From Forficula auricularia (lineage: Eukaryota; Arthropoda; Insecta; Dermaptera; Forficulidae): a DNA stretch of 64,000 nucleotides. The notes beneath the pieces were generated by a model. It worked only from the letters and a program-made list of their open reading frames with translations, was not told the origin of the DNA and did no database searches. Made by a program: the position numbers and the translations under genes. How positions within the stretch are numbered: position 1 is the stretch's first letter; every line of letters starts with the position of its first letter. The stretch lies in contig JALMQS010000030.1 of assembly GCA_024734495.1 (NCBI GenBank), positions 10,022,378 through 10,086,377 on the forward strand, given 5' to 3'. Shown in pieces: positions 38,229 through 51,119 of the stretch.

Positions 38229-39180
38229 TTGCTGAAGACATAGAGGAATCGACTTAAAACCAAAAATAGCGATTGATTCTCATCTAGTACTTGAGGAATA
38301 ACCATTCTATATTGGATTTTTGACGTTTCGGTTTTTATTGGTAACCATTGCTGAAGAGATAGAGGAATCGACTTAAAATCAAAAATAGCGATTGATTCTC
38401 ATCTAGTACTTGAGGAATAACCATTCTATATTGGATTTTTGACATTTCGGTTATTATTAGTAACCATTGCTGTAGACATGGAGGAATCGACTTAAAATCA
38501 AAAATAGCCATCGTTTCTCATATAATACTCGTGGAATAACAATTTTACATTAGATTTTTGACGTTTCTGTTTTTATTGGTAAATATTGCTGAAGACATAT
38601 AGGAATCGACATAAAATCAAAAATAGCGATTGATTCTCATCTAGTACTTGAGGAATAACCATTCTATATTGGATTTTTGACATTTCGGTTATTATTAGTA
38701 ACCATTGCTGTAGACATGGAGGAATCGACTTAAAATCAAAAATAGCCATCGTTTCTCATATAATACTCGTGGAATAACAATTTTACATTAGATTTTTGAC
38801 GTTTCTGTTTTTATTGGTAAATATTGCTGAAGACATATAGGAATCGACATAAAATCAAAAATAGCGATTGATTCTCATCTAGTACTTGAGGAATAACCAT
38901 TCTATATTGGATTTTTGACATTTCGGTTATTATTAGTAACCATTGCTGTAGACATGGAGGAATCGACTTAAAATCAAAAATAGCCATCGTTTCTCATATA
39001 ATACTCGTGGAATAACAATTTTACATTAGATTTTTGACGCTTCGATTATTATTGGTAACCATTGCTGAAGTCCACTTGGAAGAATCGGCTTAAAATCAAA
39101 AATAACGATCGATTCTTATCTAATACTAGAGGAATAACCTTATCGCATTCCATTTTTAATGTTTTGACTATTAATGGCAA
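38229..39180. repeat. Tandem (satellite-like) array, 119-bp unit with 238-bp higher-order period
   Basis: ttgctg(a/t)agacat starts units at 38229, 38348, 38467, 38586, 38705, 38824, 38943 and 39062, each exactly 119 bases apart, with a diverged ninth at about 39181. Units alternate between an A type (attgattctcatctagtact) and a B type (catcgtttctcatataatac) from the second onward, giving a 238-bp dimer. An inverted single unit lies at 39888-39965. Confidence 0.9.
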
Positions 39181-39689
39181 CCTCTACTGGAAACATGGGA
39201 GAATCGACTTGGAAAATCAAAAAGACTAAATTCTTTTTTGGTAAACAACTCAAGTTAAAATTAAAATTAAATATTCAATTCTCTTTTCTCCGGGCAATTA
39301 TCCTTGCAATTGTCTTCCTAAAAAAATACTTGGTTGTTGAAAGTTATCACTTCTGTAGCACGTCCCGAGACGCACACATTTTTTTTAATTTTATGTTTTT
39401 ATTTCAGATCCTATATTAACATATTGAAGCTAGTCGTTAATAAAAATACAACAAACAAGCCCCCATTTTTAATATGTTAATCAAACGGCTGTCTATTAAA
39501 TAAATTAGAATATCAAATATGCAATATGGGTCATAATCTGCCTAAATAATAATTAGTATTATAAATATATCATATATGTGATTATTTTTTTTATTATTAT
39601 TTTCTTATGTATTTTTTATAATGTTTATCAATATGAACGAATGTGGGCAAATTGGTGTACGAGTAAACAAATCATACACATAAATGTGG

Positions 39690-39880
39690 ACCATTAGAAA
39701 GATAGAAATGCAAAAACTGGGTCGGGGGTGGGGGTGCAGTTGTGGGGGGGTCCGAGGGTGGGAGGGGCGGTTGGGGTGGGGCGGAGTGGGGGTGCAGTGT
39801 TGGGGGCGAGGTGTATGGTTTCGGGAGGGGGGGGGGGGGTCAGGGGTTACCGAGCATCGCTCGGTGCCTCCAGGTACTAA
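39690..39880 (+). mobile_element. HINE-like 3' end with long G-rich tract
   Basis: 39720-39840 is more than half G with many G3-G13 runs on the plus strand, then ttaccgagcatcgctcggtg (hairpin) and cctccaggta-CTAA. Same order as at 26190-26445. Confidence 0.65.
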
Positions 39881-40486
39881 TAAGCCGAAACGTCAAAAAT
39901 CCAATGTAGAATGGTTATTCCTCGACTATTAAATGAGAATCGATCATTATTTTTGAATTAAAGTCAACATGAACTTCAAATTGCAAGTGATATCTGATTA
40001 ATAATAAAGGAATAAATATATTACTTTTTTATTGTTAAAGGATAAATAATTAATATATCCAGTACACACCAAGCCAGCAAAACATATTAATATTTCAAAT
40101 GAATTTGGATAAAGTTTAGCAACGATCCGTTGCAGTTTATTTTGTATGCCTATGTTACCACATATCTTCCTCAATTGTGAACCGATTTTGATTATTTTTT
40201 TCCATTGGGTTCAGTCTAGTTTCCGATTGCGTCCCGTTTTTTTTTATTGGTATTGGACCTTTTTCGAAATTATAATAAATAAAATCTTTTATAAAAAAAA
40301 TCTTAAAAACATTTATTTAAAACCCGCAAACGTTTCGAGAGAATTTCTCTATCTATGAATTTAATTTTATTATCATTTTCTGATTCATTCGCCCGACTCT
40401 TTGTCTTATGAGATACATACAAGGTATTATATTAAGTCACTATTAATAACATCATTAAAAAAAAAAAATTATAAAAAAATAAATAG

Positions 40487-40865
40487 AACCGACTTAATTA
40501 AATGCAACATATAAAATAATAAAATTCAAAAATCAAATAAAATACACTAAAAGGTATAATATAATTATCTTATTTAGTTATAAGTAAACGACGAAATATA
40601 CATGAAATTACTTTTTTTGAAGTCGGTGCCAAACATATACATTTTATGAATTGCACTCAACCGATCTTACTTAGTAGGTTTGGCGAGTACGCTTTCTTAA
40701 TAGTTTGTTTGGCACCGACTTCAAAAAGTAATTTCATGTTATAATAATATTTCGTCGTTTACTTATCACTAAATAAGATAATTATTTTATACCTTTTAGT
40801 GTATTTTATTTTTAAGTTATTATTATTTTATTTGTTGCATTCAATTTTTTTGAAGTCGGTTTTAT
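40487..40865. repeat. accgacttc hairpin, third copy
   Basis: Inverted arms gaaccgactt...aaataaaatacactaaaagg and complement, loop catatacattttatgaatt. More diverged than the other two. Confidence 0.7.
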
Positions 40866-40929
40866 TTTTTTTTATAAAAATTATTTTCAATAACTTTTAA
40901 GGAGTTAAGTGTTGGTTCTAGGTGAAACA

Positions 40930-41720
40930 TACTATATATATTTGTCTAGATTAATTTGTAACAACGCTTAGAGAAATTTCTCTAAAAAATTTACCGTCTT
41001 GCCTAGAATCGAACCGACGAACTCTTGAACTAAGGGCATTAGCTCTAGGCATTACGCCATTGAAACATTAATAATTATATTTTGATTTCTGTTACTAAAA
41101 CTATATATTTTTGATTTAGACTGTGTCGAGATAATATTGTATTCATTTGAACTCGAATGAAAATGAAAAAACACCAATAGATTTTAAATTAAGAAACATT
41201 AAATCTATATTAATTAACGAGGCAAATTTGAAATATAATTGTCAGCTCGGATTTTAAACTGATGGCTCCAATCGATTTTCATTAACCAGGCAAATTTGAA
41301 ATATAATTGTAATTTTGAAATGAAAGACTCCAATTCATTTTAAATTAAGAAACATTAAATATATTTTTTGTAATTAATTAAATTAATTGAACCGCGTAAA
41401 TTTGAATAATTTCCATGATTCAGCCTGCGAATTTTTTGCAGTTCATAAATCATTTCATTATTTTTTGTTTTGAAAAGGAAAAATGAAATTTAAATTTAAA
41501 TTTTAAATTTAAATATATTGATAATTATTCCTCCTCCCCCCCTCCACTCAAAAATTAAAGAGGCGAAACTTTTAAGAGACGATGTATTTTCGGTAGTTTA
41601 CGTGTATACATTTGGAGTGTGGTTTTTAAGAGGAATAAAATTTTTGGACCGAGACGCAGCCCGGAGGGCCGAGCTTGGAGGGCGTGCCGAAGACACGCAC
41701 GAAAAGCTCGTTTTAATATA
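40930..41720 (-). mobile_element. Composite repeat with tRNA-like segment, inverted copy at 63 kb
   Basis: The tRNA-like segment 40995-41065 (minus) contains B box ggttcgattc. It is followed by caatatt...tttgaactcgaatgaaa and repeated 'gcaaatttgaaatataattg' units, then 'aaaattaaagaggcgaaact' and a GC-rich end (41650-41710). The whole order is repeated in inverse at 63060-63735. Confidence 0.7.
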
Positions 41721-41999
41721 ATAATAAAACTTGAGCAAGATACGAGGTATATATTATATAAAATTCTTTGCCCGATACACTCACTCATCATCAAAACAGC
41801 CAGAACCACTGGACATAGAAACATGAAATTTGGAGAGGATATTACATCTATGACATAGGGGCTCACTAAGAAAGGATTTTTCGAAATTCGACCCCTAAGG
41901 GGGTTAAAGGGGGCAAGGTGTGTTTTCACTGATTATGTGATATCTCTTAAGGACGATAAAATATCTACTTGATTTTTACTTATAAAATACTAAATTAAA

Positions 42000-42370
42000 A
42001 TATCTAAGAAGCAATTCCAGGATTTTTGAAATTCGACCCCTAAAGGGGTCAAAAGGGCAAAATATCTTTGCAATGTGTTTACACTAATTATGCATTTTCA
42101 AGTAAGAACGATAAGATATCTACTTGATTTTTACTTAATAACATTCTAAATACAAATATCTAAAATGAAATTTCAGGATTTTTTTGAAATTCGACTCCCA
42201 ACTATCCAAAATGTGAGTGGGGGCAAAAATTAAAACTCTCTCCTATCTTGATCAAATTTTGTAGAGTTATTCTTTATTACTTTAAGAAACTATTCCTGTA
42301 AAAATCAACTATCAAAATTTACTGTATGGGAGCGAAGGGGGAGGGGGGGGTAAATTATATATATATATAC
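42000..42370 (+). repeat. R2 repeat and related 'attcgacccctaa' repeats
   Basis: aaattcgacccctaa...ggggtcaaa units (41885, 42020) and aaaatgtgagtgggggcaaa (42199), matching 32190-32470. No gene. Confidence 0.55.
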
Positions 42371-42384
42371 CTATATATATAGAG

Positions 42385-42617
42385 AAAGAAAAATACAAAT
42401 CTTTTATAAAAAACAATCCAAAACACGTTTACAATTGTCTATTTATAAAAATATTTAATATCTTAGTGTTGGTTTCTAAATTCTAGAGAAAGCAACTTTT
42501 TTTTCCTTTTTGATTAAATTGACCATTGAAAAAGGTAGAAATTCTACCGAAACGTTTGGCTTTTGAATAAACCTCTTTTGGATTGTTTTTTATAAAAGAT
42601 TTGTATTCTTTTCTATA
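42385..42617. mobile_element. Fold-back element D with degenerate hammerhead-like core
   Basis: aaatcttttataaaaaacaatcc and its complement are the arms. The core at 42523-42560 (plus) is TTGAAAA-A-GGTAGA-aat-TCTACC-GAAA-CGTT: stem II is six perfect pairs but two core bases are altered. Confidence 0.55.
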
Positions 42618-45100
42618 TATATATATATATTATATATACTTATTGTTGAACTTTGAATATTTTCGAGTTTACTGTTTGTATAGTAGGCGGCGCCACCTTC
42701 GCACTTTTGTATCCTTTGTTACCTTGTTTTTGCTTTATTCGTTTTTATTCAAGAAAAACATTTTGAAGGTCTTGACAGTTCTAGGGATTTAAATTAAGTG
42801 ACAAAAATATGACCTTTTATAACAAGAAAAATAAGTCTTACCTAAAGCAGCTATCTTCAACCCAAAATCGTTCCTGGTTCACAATACAAGAAATAAATTT
42901 AAATTCAATAATGGGCCCACCGGAAACTTGGAAGGAATTTTAGATTTATTAAAATTATTAGGAAAAATATTTTTAAAATAGGTACAATATACTAAATATC
43001 CTTATTATTTTATGCAATATAAAATTTCATACATATTTATTATTTTATTATAGTAATCTAATTTTTAACTATAATGGAATTTCTATCTGTATGAAATTTA
43101 ATGTTAGATTTGTTTTTCAATTGTATCCGCAATTTTTTTAATATTAACTTCTAATTTAGAGGAGTCACAACGAAGTTGATTTGTTAAATTTTGATCTGTA
43201 AGTTTCCTACGATTTTTACCCTTCACAATTTTTCAGTTTTGAAAAACAAGATTCGCACATATACCTACGTGGTTCCCATAGCAGCTATAATACTTAGTTG
43301 GGTTAAATTAAGGAACTTATCTACTTGGATATTTTTTTAATAAAATTCAATTTTATTATTTGTCTCAAACATATATGTACCTATAGTATTTCAAATTAAA
43401 ATACTCGATTGGAAATCTATCAATTCCAATTATAAGTTTTATGGGACAGACTCCACTTCAATCATAAAAAATATTGAAAAGCATTTCATATTTTTCTAGA
43501 TAAGCGAATCTGTGTGTAAAAGTGTTGAGCAATTTTTTTATTTCGCTTGAATATTTCGAAAATTCTTTTTGGGTACTTTTAAAATTATTTAAAAGAGGAA
43601 AGTGCGTCGAATTTTTTTACCTCATCTGATACATTAACTCTTCAAGTACACTACGGTGCAAAAAATCGACCCACTAATAAAAACTTTATTAAATAGCAAA
43701 TTATTTTTAAAATTTTTTCAAATATTCATATAATTTGTTCCATTAACTCTTAAACTAACATATTCAATAAACATATATCGAAAATATCGAAAATAAGGAC
43801 CACCCTATTATACACTTTTAGTGGCTTCTTTATTTGTGAAACCGAATAATAATAATGACACAATTATAATCGTAATTTGTTTAATGAGAAAATATATAAT
43901 ATGAACAGAGAAAAGAATCGTTAATAATAACAAGCGAAAAACAAAGAATATAAAACTGTAAACAAGCAAAGAGAATAAATGGAAATTTAATTAACATATA
44001 AAGTGTCTCGTCTTCAGGCAACCACACACTCTATGTTTTATATACTATTATTTTCACTAGTTTCGCAAAATCTATAAGGGCTGCACCAAAGGACCAAATG
44101 GATCCTCATGTGGCCCTCGGGTTGGACATATCTGACCTAAAGAGTAGTAGTTTTTTTTTTATAGAATATATTTTTATAATCATAGCAGATGGTATATTTT
44201 ATAGTCTATACAATTTTTTTATTTCATTATTGAGTTATCATTTTCATCATACAAATGCACGCGCGTGTACACGTCACGAAAATGAGTTTATCGTATATTA
44301 ATAACGTCATCTGAGATGAAACATTATTATTTATCTGGCTCGTGTATTTTTTCATTACGAAACGAAATCAGATCACATTATATTAAACAGTTTTGAATAT
44401 AAAAATTTCTATTAATAATTAAGATTGATCGATTTTTTTAATCAATTATTAATTTCATCTATTTTATTGTTATCTATTTTTTTTTTGTTTACTATGCTTT
44501 AATCATAGTTCTGTGCAACCTATGTTGTCGAGGATTATTAGAAAATAAATAGCTCTCTCATTCGCCCTTTCTAATTATAATAATAAAATATCTATCCATA
44601 GAGAAGCTAAAATCAACTAGATTGCATATTTTTAATGAGAAAATCTCATAGACTGTCTATCAACAACTTCTCCCACATCACTTGAAAACGACTCGAGAAA
44701 TAGGTGTTAAAACGTCGTGCATTCGGATGAGATTTTTTTCATTGAAAATGTGCAATCGAAGTGGTTTGAACTGAAACATTTCTTTTGATAAACAACTCAA
44801 CCGTCAATGCATGAAATCTACTTTAATAAAATATCGTTATTAAATTAAAAATAATAATTTAAGCATTGTGTTTAAATAGTTATTTGTATTAAAGACAAAA
44901 AAATCAAATTCTTAATTGGCAACATTGCCAATTTTGTTGAAGCCTCGAACTCTTCAGTGATTGCTTTGTTTGTAAAAGTTCTTTGTTTACAAGTTGAAAA
45001 GTTTTGGCTGAACCAGCCAGGCTAGATTAGATATTGGATAGGAATAGCTCATTAAAAATACGTTATCTAGGTGATTTCACCGAAAACTTTTCCATTTTTT
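42618..45100. other. AT-rich intergenic DNA, no supported feature
   Basis: Contains a scrap of the GGGTGG MITE end at about 43788-43805 and simple AT tracts. Short frames lack any family pattern. Confidence 0.6.
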
Positions 45101-45635
45101 TTTAAATACTATTTTTCTTTAATTAGAAAGCAAATTCATAAATATGAACAATGGGTTTAAACGAGACAGTTTTTGGTTAAAAATGCCCATTGCCTAAAAG
45201 AAATAAAAGGGTCAAGATGTCATTCAAGCTGAACCCCCTGAGGAGGGGAGTAAAAAAGTTGCGTCAGTAGGGTTGGGGAAGGAAATGATTTTCAGGTTGG
45301 GGGGGAGAACGGAGGGAGAACGGAGGGAGGGAAACGTTCGCTGATTGGTCGGTTTTATCAGGGCATGCGCAGCTGCGTTTTGTAAACAAAGAGCTCGATG
45401 CCCTGCTTCACAAAGCCAAAACCTCACGAAACTTTGAAGGATAAACATCTATCCCAAACATTTTCTTCATTTTTATTTTTCCCACAACTTTAACTATCAT
45501 TTCGGCATACTTTATATGATATATTTCAAGTTTATCCTTCCGTTAAGTTGAAACGACCATTTTTTAACTGTGATTTGTGATAGGATATGTGATATTGATT
45601 CCTTTTAAAGTCAGCCATTTTAACCAACGCATAAA
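45101..45635 (+). promoter_or_regulatory. Probable promoter and 5' UTR of the BTG gene
   Basis: The region upstream of the BTG start is less AT-rich than the rest of the locus and carries a purine tract (ggagaacggaggga twice, 45303-45335) and gcatgcgcagctgcg (45363-45377). No TATA box is obvious and no transcription start can be assigned. Confidence 0.35.
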
Positions 45636-46142
45636 ATGATTGTGGAAATAAATTCAGCTGCCAATTTTTTGGCACATCTTCTGAAAATAAACCCAAATGG
45701 TTTGCAAGAGCCACAATTACAATTATTCAAGAGCTCTCTTGAAGAAGTATTACGACTTCGCTACCAAGAACACTGGTTTCCTGATAGGCCAACACGAGGC
45801 TCAGGATATCGTTGCCTTCGCATCAATGGGAATATGGATCCCGTGATTGCTCAAGCTGGCACGGCGATTGGACTTCCACCGCCCTATCTGCACAGCCTGT
45901 TTCCAACCGAGCTCACGCTCTGGATCGATCCTGCCGAGGTCTCCTATCGAATTGGTGAGAATGGATCTATTTGTGTTCTTTATGAACACCATACTATCCC
46001 TAGTCCAGGTCCAGATCTCCTTCATCTCGAGAAAAAAGAAGATCAACATCCAGCCAATGCTAAACGCTGTAAAGATTCTCTCCGAGAAATGTATATAACT
46101 TCCCAGAATGCACGGCAAATGGCACAATATGTGTCCAGTTAA
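45636..46142 (+). CDS. BTG: BTG/Tob family anti-proliferative protein, single exon
   Basis: 168 codons from an ATG in the context cataaaATGa to taa at 46140-46142, no intron. The N-terminal helix MIVEINSAANFLAHLL is followed by box A at residues 43-63 (YQEHWFPDRPTRGSGYRCLR) and box B at 95-117 (LWIDPAEVSYRIGENGSICV and LYE), the two signatures of the APRO family. The length is near that of vertebrate BTG1/BTG2 and lacks the long Tob C-terminus. Family members bind the CAF1/CCR4-NOT deadenylase through this domain, speed mRNA deadenylation and restrain cell division; the same role is inferred here. The C-terminal 45 residues (after residue 120) are charged and not conserved. This is the only region between 31 and 64 kb with clear host coding character. 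Confidence 0.93.
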   Translation: MIVEINSAANFLAHLLKINPNGLQEPQLQLFKSSLEEVLRLRYQEHWFPDRPTRGSGYRCLRINGNMDPVIAQAGTAIGLPPPYLHSLFPTELTLWIDPAEVSYRIGENGSICVLYEHHTIPSPGPDLLHLEKKEDQHPANAKRCKDSLREMYITSQNARQMAQYVSS

Positions 46143-47373
46143 GTCTCCGGACCATCCAGCATTCACTTTCTTTATTTTTATTGTATGACTAGCTATATAT
46201 ATGTATATGTATATATATATTATACATATTCATATATATGTATATATTTTTTTTGATCTCACATCATTATTACACCAAATCATTATACAAAACTTGTAAA
46301 TTAACTAAATTTCAAATCAAGAATCATTTCATTCAGTCGGATAATGAAAATATGATTTGGGACCACTCAACTCACTCACTCGAAACGTATGCCATATTTA
46401 AGCAAACACTCTAAATTCATTCAAAGGATAGGTCAGTCTTTTTCACTGTGATTCTCCAAACATGGTTAGATTCTTGTCAGGGTACTTCTCTTGTACTTAG
46501 AACCCACGACTGTAATTTGTATTTCCTTTTTCTTACAAATTTTTATAAATATGTGATTGTCTGGACCACAAAGAATTTTTATTCTCTATATATGATTCTA
46601 TATATAAATAGTGATCAAGCGAAAGTTTTAAAATTTAATTTTCTTTTACTTTCCTCTTATTTCTTTCTCTTTTATAATATTCAAATTATTTTACATTAAA
46701 ATTTTTTCTATATAAATATTATTTTTGGTTATTTTAATCAATAATTTGGCCTATTTAATTAAAGATATCTTTTCATCTTTAATTAAAAAAAAATATAACA
46801 AAAAAACAAAAAACCCCGCAAATTTGTACAAATTTATTTCTTCGATAGATATATTTTTTAAACTTTTTTCAAAATAAATGTGATTAATTTAAGTTAAACA
46901 ATAAAACTTTTAAATTGGATTGAAAAGAATGTTTAAATTTCATTTATATAATAGATATTTCTCTTTTTATAATATACACTTATAATAATATTTCTGGCTA
47001 AATGTTCATAACAATATTAATTAGATTTTAAACATATTTCCTTGAAGATATATTTATATATATATTTATATATTCACATTATTTTGGAAAAATATATTTT
47101 ATTATTTTTTTTTATTTATTTTTTTTTCATGAGTTCAGAACTAACTAACTTTGGACTGAACTCATTAATGACAATCTTATTGTGATAAACAATAGCCAGC
47201 AATAGTTGCGCATTGAACGTCCATTATTAAGTCACTTGGATAAATTTAAATTACCCGAGTCTTTCTATCAGATTTGTTATTATTGAAAATAAAATAAATC
47301 ATTTCTGATTTTTATCTATAAAGTACAAGGGATATCTAATTATTAAGGTTTATTAGTAGTTTATTTTACCCTT
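46143..47373 (+). other. Very AT-rich tract, probable 3' UTR of BTG and flank
   Basis: Long AT-rich stretch with several ATTTA words and tgtatata, both common in unstable mRNAs, plus aattaaa/aataaa-type signals. BTG mRNAs are often short-lived with long 3' UTRs. Where the transcript ends cannot be told. Confidence 0.35.
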
Positions 47374-47636
47374 AGAGTAATATAGAGTGGAAGGGTAAAA
47401 AGCGCTCTCTAGCGACTGCAGGGGGAAAACTCTTAGTTCTTAAGAGCTATCCAAAGACCATAGAACATTCAAAGCCTTTGTCATAGATAAAAGATACATA
47501 CTCTTTATGTTATATATATATATAAGTGTATTTTTTACTCTTGATAATGTCACCAAAATTTGCCCCTGTCTCGCCAGAGAGCTCTGAACGCTAAAATACA
47601 TTGGCTCCTTATGGAGCCTTCCACTCTATATTACTC
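47374..47636. mobile_element. MITE with gagtaatatagagtggaag termini
   Basis: gagtaatatagagtggaag at the left, cttccactctatattactc at the right, TA on both sides, 263 bp. Interior carries agcgctctctagcgactgca. Confidence 0.8.
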
Positions 47637-49930
47637 TATGATTTTACCCACTCCATCATCTTCCTGCTAGTGTTGAAATGGGGATAAAAGAAGAAGAATT
47701 AACATTAAAACATTCAATAAGTTATTTAAAAACAGCTTCAACACTACCACTGATTTTTTAAATTATCTACTTCTGTTTATTTTATTTTTTTTAATTGAAA
47801 ATCACGTTCAAGTTGAGAATAATAGACTGATTTTGTTTATTCCTATTGAACATCTTATAATATGCTATGTATATTTTAATGTTAATTCATTGTCGAAATT
47901 ATAAATCGGCCTGATGCACACTCATTTGGTTTTGAATGTTAATTTGTGATTATATGACTGTTAATAGGTAAGACAAAGCATTGTATTTAAATTTATTTTC
48001 TAAAAGCAAATTTTTTCTATTCGAGTGCTCTTCAATTATTTGTACATATAAATAATCTATGTTATATTTATTACATTTTATGATTCTATAAATCAAGACG
48101 ATCAATTTCTATATATATATATAAAGACCAATCTATATTTATTCATATATCTATATATATATATATTTATATATAATTTTCTATATATCTATATATATAT
48201 AAATGTATATAATAATTTGTGCAATTCAGAAACAAAAAAGTTTCAAAAAATGCCCTTAACTATCCAAGTGTACACCAGGCCAAGAACAAAACCCTCTTTT
48301 GACCTGCTTGTTGCCATCCAAAAAAATTACAACGTGGAGGGGTTAATTATTTTAATTTGTGATGTAAATTTATGATATTATTATTGATTTAAGCTCAAAA
48401 TAATTTGCATGTCAACAATCTAATTATATATAGACATATAAGTAATTTAGAAAAATAGTTGAAAATACGAAAACCAAACAAAAAGTAGAGTAACTTTCAT
48501 TTATATAATAAATATACATACAACATATAATGTATATTTATTAATTTATTACACCTCACTTTAATGTTAGCTGATTAAAGAAAAATGATATCTTTAAGAA
48601 ATTGAATCTCTTTAAATTTAAAAGAAGAATTTTATTTTTCAATACATACCTATATATATGTATAGATACAAATTGTTTGTGACAGTTTTGTAAACTTAAT
48701 TTTATCCATGTCTATTTTTTTTAATAATAATAAGAAATAAATTTAATTTAGTTTTGTTATTATTGAATTTAATGGCATATATTTGTTTTAAAACTCCAAT
48801 TAATAAATATAGGGAAATATTTGAGAAAGAAAAATATTGACACAATAGATATTATATGTATTTTTTATAGAAGTTCATTAATGAATAAGTGATATAGAAA
48901 CATATTAGAATAATGTGTATCTCTAAATGTAGGAAATCGATTTAAATATTAAATAGGATTATGTGAATCATTTTTATTTTTCCATTGTCTTTTTATGTAT
49001 AGTTTTAGCAAGGATATCTTTTATATTTAACTCTGTTATCAATTAAGTGCATTTATAAAAAGCATTGTCAATAATTATATATATATATATATATCTATAT
49101 ATATAAATACAAAACGATATATATATATATATATATTACTCCGAGCTTATCTCAATAATAATATCATAACCAAGTACAACTCAAAAGAAATTATCAATAA
49201 ACAAATTGATTATACATTGAGAACTTTAGAATGAAAATTTATTTAGCACAATAAAATATTTTAATGTAGCTATTTAAAACCGAGTTATCAATCAAAAAGC
49301 CAATACCATTTGCTTTCAAGGTGAAAATCAATTTGTGATTTTTCGATGTACATTTCAGACATTTGTCTTCTAATTATGTGATAGCATATAAATAAGTAAA
49401 AATATATTCCCATGGAAATGGGACTTTTAAGTGTATTAGATTCTAAAATATCAATACATATTAAACAGAGTAAGATAACATAATTAGTCACAGAAAGGAA
49501 AGAATGTATGAAATTTTTTGAACCTCCAAGAAAAATAATAAATTTGCTATCTAATGTGCAAATTAAAATACACAAAAATACGAATAAAATTTTTATATTG
49601 TATTTCTTATGAGTGGTGCTGATTATTCTAATAATGATTCGTGTGTAAAAATGTGTAAACTTAAAAATTCATATTATAAATAATATATCTATGTATTTAA
49701 TGGTTGTATAAAGAGAGTTTCTATTTTGGTATAACAAAATGGTGATCGTAAGTTAGCCTTAGTTCTCTCATTTTGTATTTTGCTAAAAAATTTCTATAAA
49801 TTTTAAATATATCTTTAAATGATAAATTTTTATTTTTTTTTATTTTACATTCACGACAATGCTTTCCTTTCCTTATATCCAAAAAAAATGTTTTGAAATA
49901 GAAATATAATCTTACATTAAAATAAAGTAA
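47637..49930. other. AT-rich intergenic DNA with TA microsatellites
   Basis: Several (TA)n runs (48110-48200, 49075-49135) and no coding pattern on either strand. A 95-codon minus-strand frame at 49575-49288 has no recognisable motif and skewed AT composition. Confidence 0.6.
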
Positions 49931-49939
49931 AAAAGATTT

Positions 49940-50225
49940 ATTTGATAGTCAATGAGAGATCGTAAGATGTTGATGGTTCAAATCCCATGTCAGTCAATTT
50001 TTTTTTTTTTTCATTTATAAAAATAATAGAGAAAGAATTTAATTTTCAGGACAAATTCTAAGATTTTACTAGAAATATTATTAAATTGCGATATCAGAGG
50101 GTATTCATCCTATCAGAAGTCGAACCTGTGAGCCGACTGCCCGGAAAGCATGTTAGTTCTCAGGTTCCACTCTGATATCGCAATTTAATAATATTTCTAC
50201 TAAAATCTTAGAATTTGTTCTAAAA
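49940..50225. repeat. tRNA-like tail followed by a fold-back repeat
   Basis: gatggttcaaatcccatgtc (49971 on) resembles a tRNA T-arm/B box and is followed by a T-run. The fold-back 50049-50225 has arms aggacaaattctaagatttt / aaaatcttagaatttgttct and a centre (gcccggaaagcatgttagttctc-aggttcc) related to that of fold-back F at 8530. Confidence 0.55.
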
Positions 50226-51119
50226 ATTAAATTCTTTCTCTTTTAATAAACATTGGTTAATTGTTTTTTTTTGAAAAACATTCCAACTATTTTCAAAAAA
50301 ATAGATGCTTATTTTGGATGGAACCTCATTTTCAATAGGGCATTGGCACTCAAAAGCTTCTTTTGAAAACTAAAAGGCACGTCCAGATGGATTCATATTC
50401 AATAATATATTATTCAAATTGGTGAAGGCTATAAGTTAGTACTGAAAGGGCACTCTTCCCAAATTAGGACATCCTATTTAGATAGATGAAAGGAAAGGGA
50501 AAAAATACAAAGGGAACATCATAAGAGGAGAAACTAGGGTGGGTTAGAAAAGAGGGCTTACAAAAATTAGGGCTGAGAGGAGATTTTAAACAGCTGATGT
50601 ATTGCTTGCATTCTATTGGTGAACCTAGTGAGGTAGAAATGGGTCTAGCCAGCTAGGACCTGAATCCTTAACAAAAATGCAACAGTTCTACTCCATCAGA
50701 CAATGTCTGTTCAGGCAGAAGCACCATATTTATTCTAATGGGTTTCATTTCTTTTAAAACCACAGTGACTAGCTGTGAACTAGACTACAGTTCATCTCGT
50801 AGAACAAGCCGATGTGAGATGGCTGCTCCAGGTCACCGAGGCTGCCTGTGCGGATGTTGTGGTCAATTCTTATGAATCCAACTGAATAGGGATGTTCTGT
50901 TAAAGGACAAAGCGAGTGAGAGGAATCATCAAAGTAATCTTCATTTCCTAGTTGAATGTTGAGGATTCATCAAGTGGTGGGAAGATTTCGGCCATTAAAA
51001 CAGATTTTAAAGTAGGAGCCGAACCATCAAGTACTTAATTCAAAATTTTAATTAATTTTCTATATGAATACTCCATAGTCGATCTAACAAAAAAAAACTT
51101 AAGTAAATAAATCTGTTTC
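50226..51119. other. Intergenic DNA, no recognised feature
   Basis: Slightly higher GC than its surroundings (50500-50990), yet no long frame or family motif on either strand. It could be an old element or a non-coding exon. Confidence 0.5.

Noticed and set aside
38231..38340. Hammerhead core in the tandem array
   Set aside because: CTGAAGA and GAAACGTC-complement are on opposite strands and cannot form one core.
38229..39180. CRISPR-like array
   Set aside because: Units of 119 bp are contiguous without unique spacers, and the genome is eukaryotic.
45801..46166. 121-codon minus-strand frame and 83-codon plus-strand alternative frame over BTG
   Set aside because: Shadows of the well-supported BTG frame.
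49288..49575. 95-codon minus-strand frame
   Set aside because: Low-complexity AT-driven composition, no motif, no splice context.
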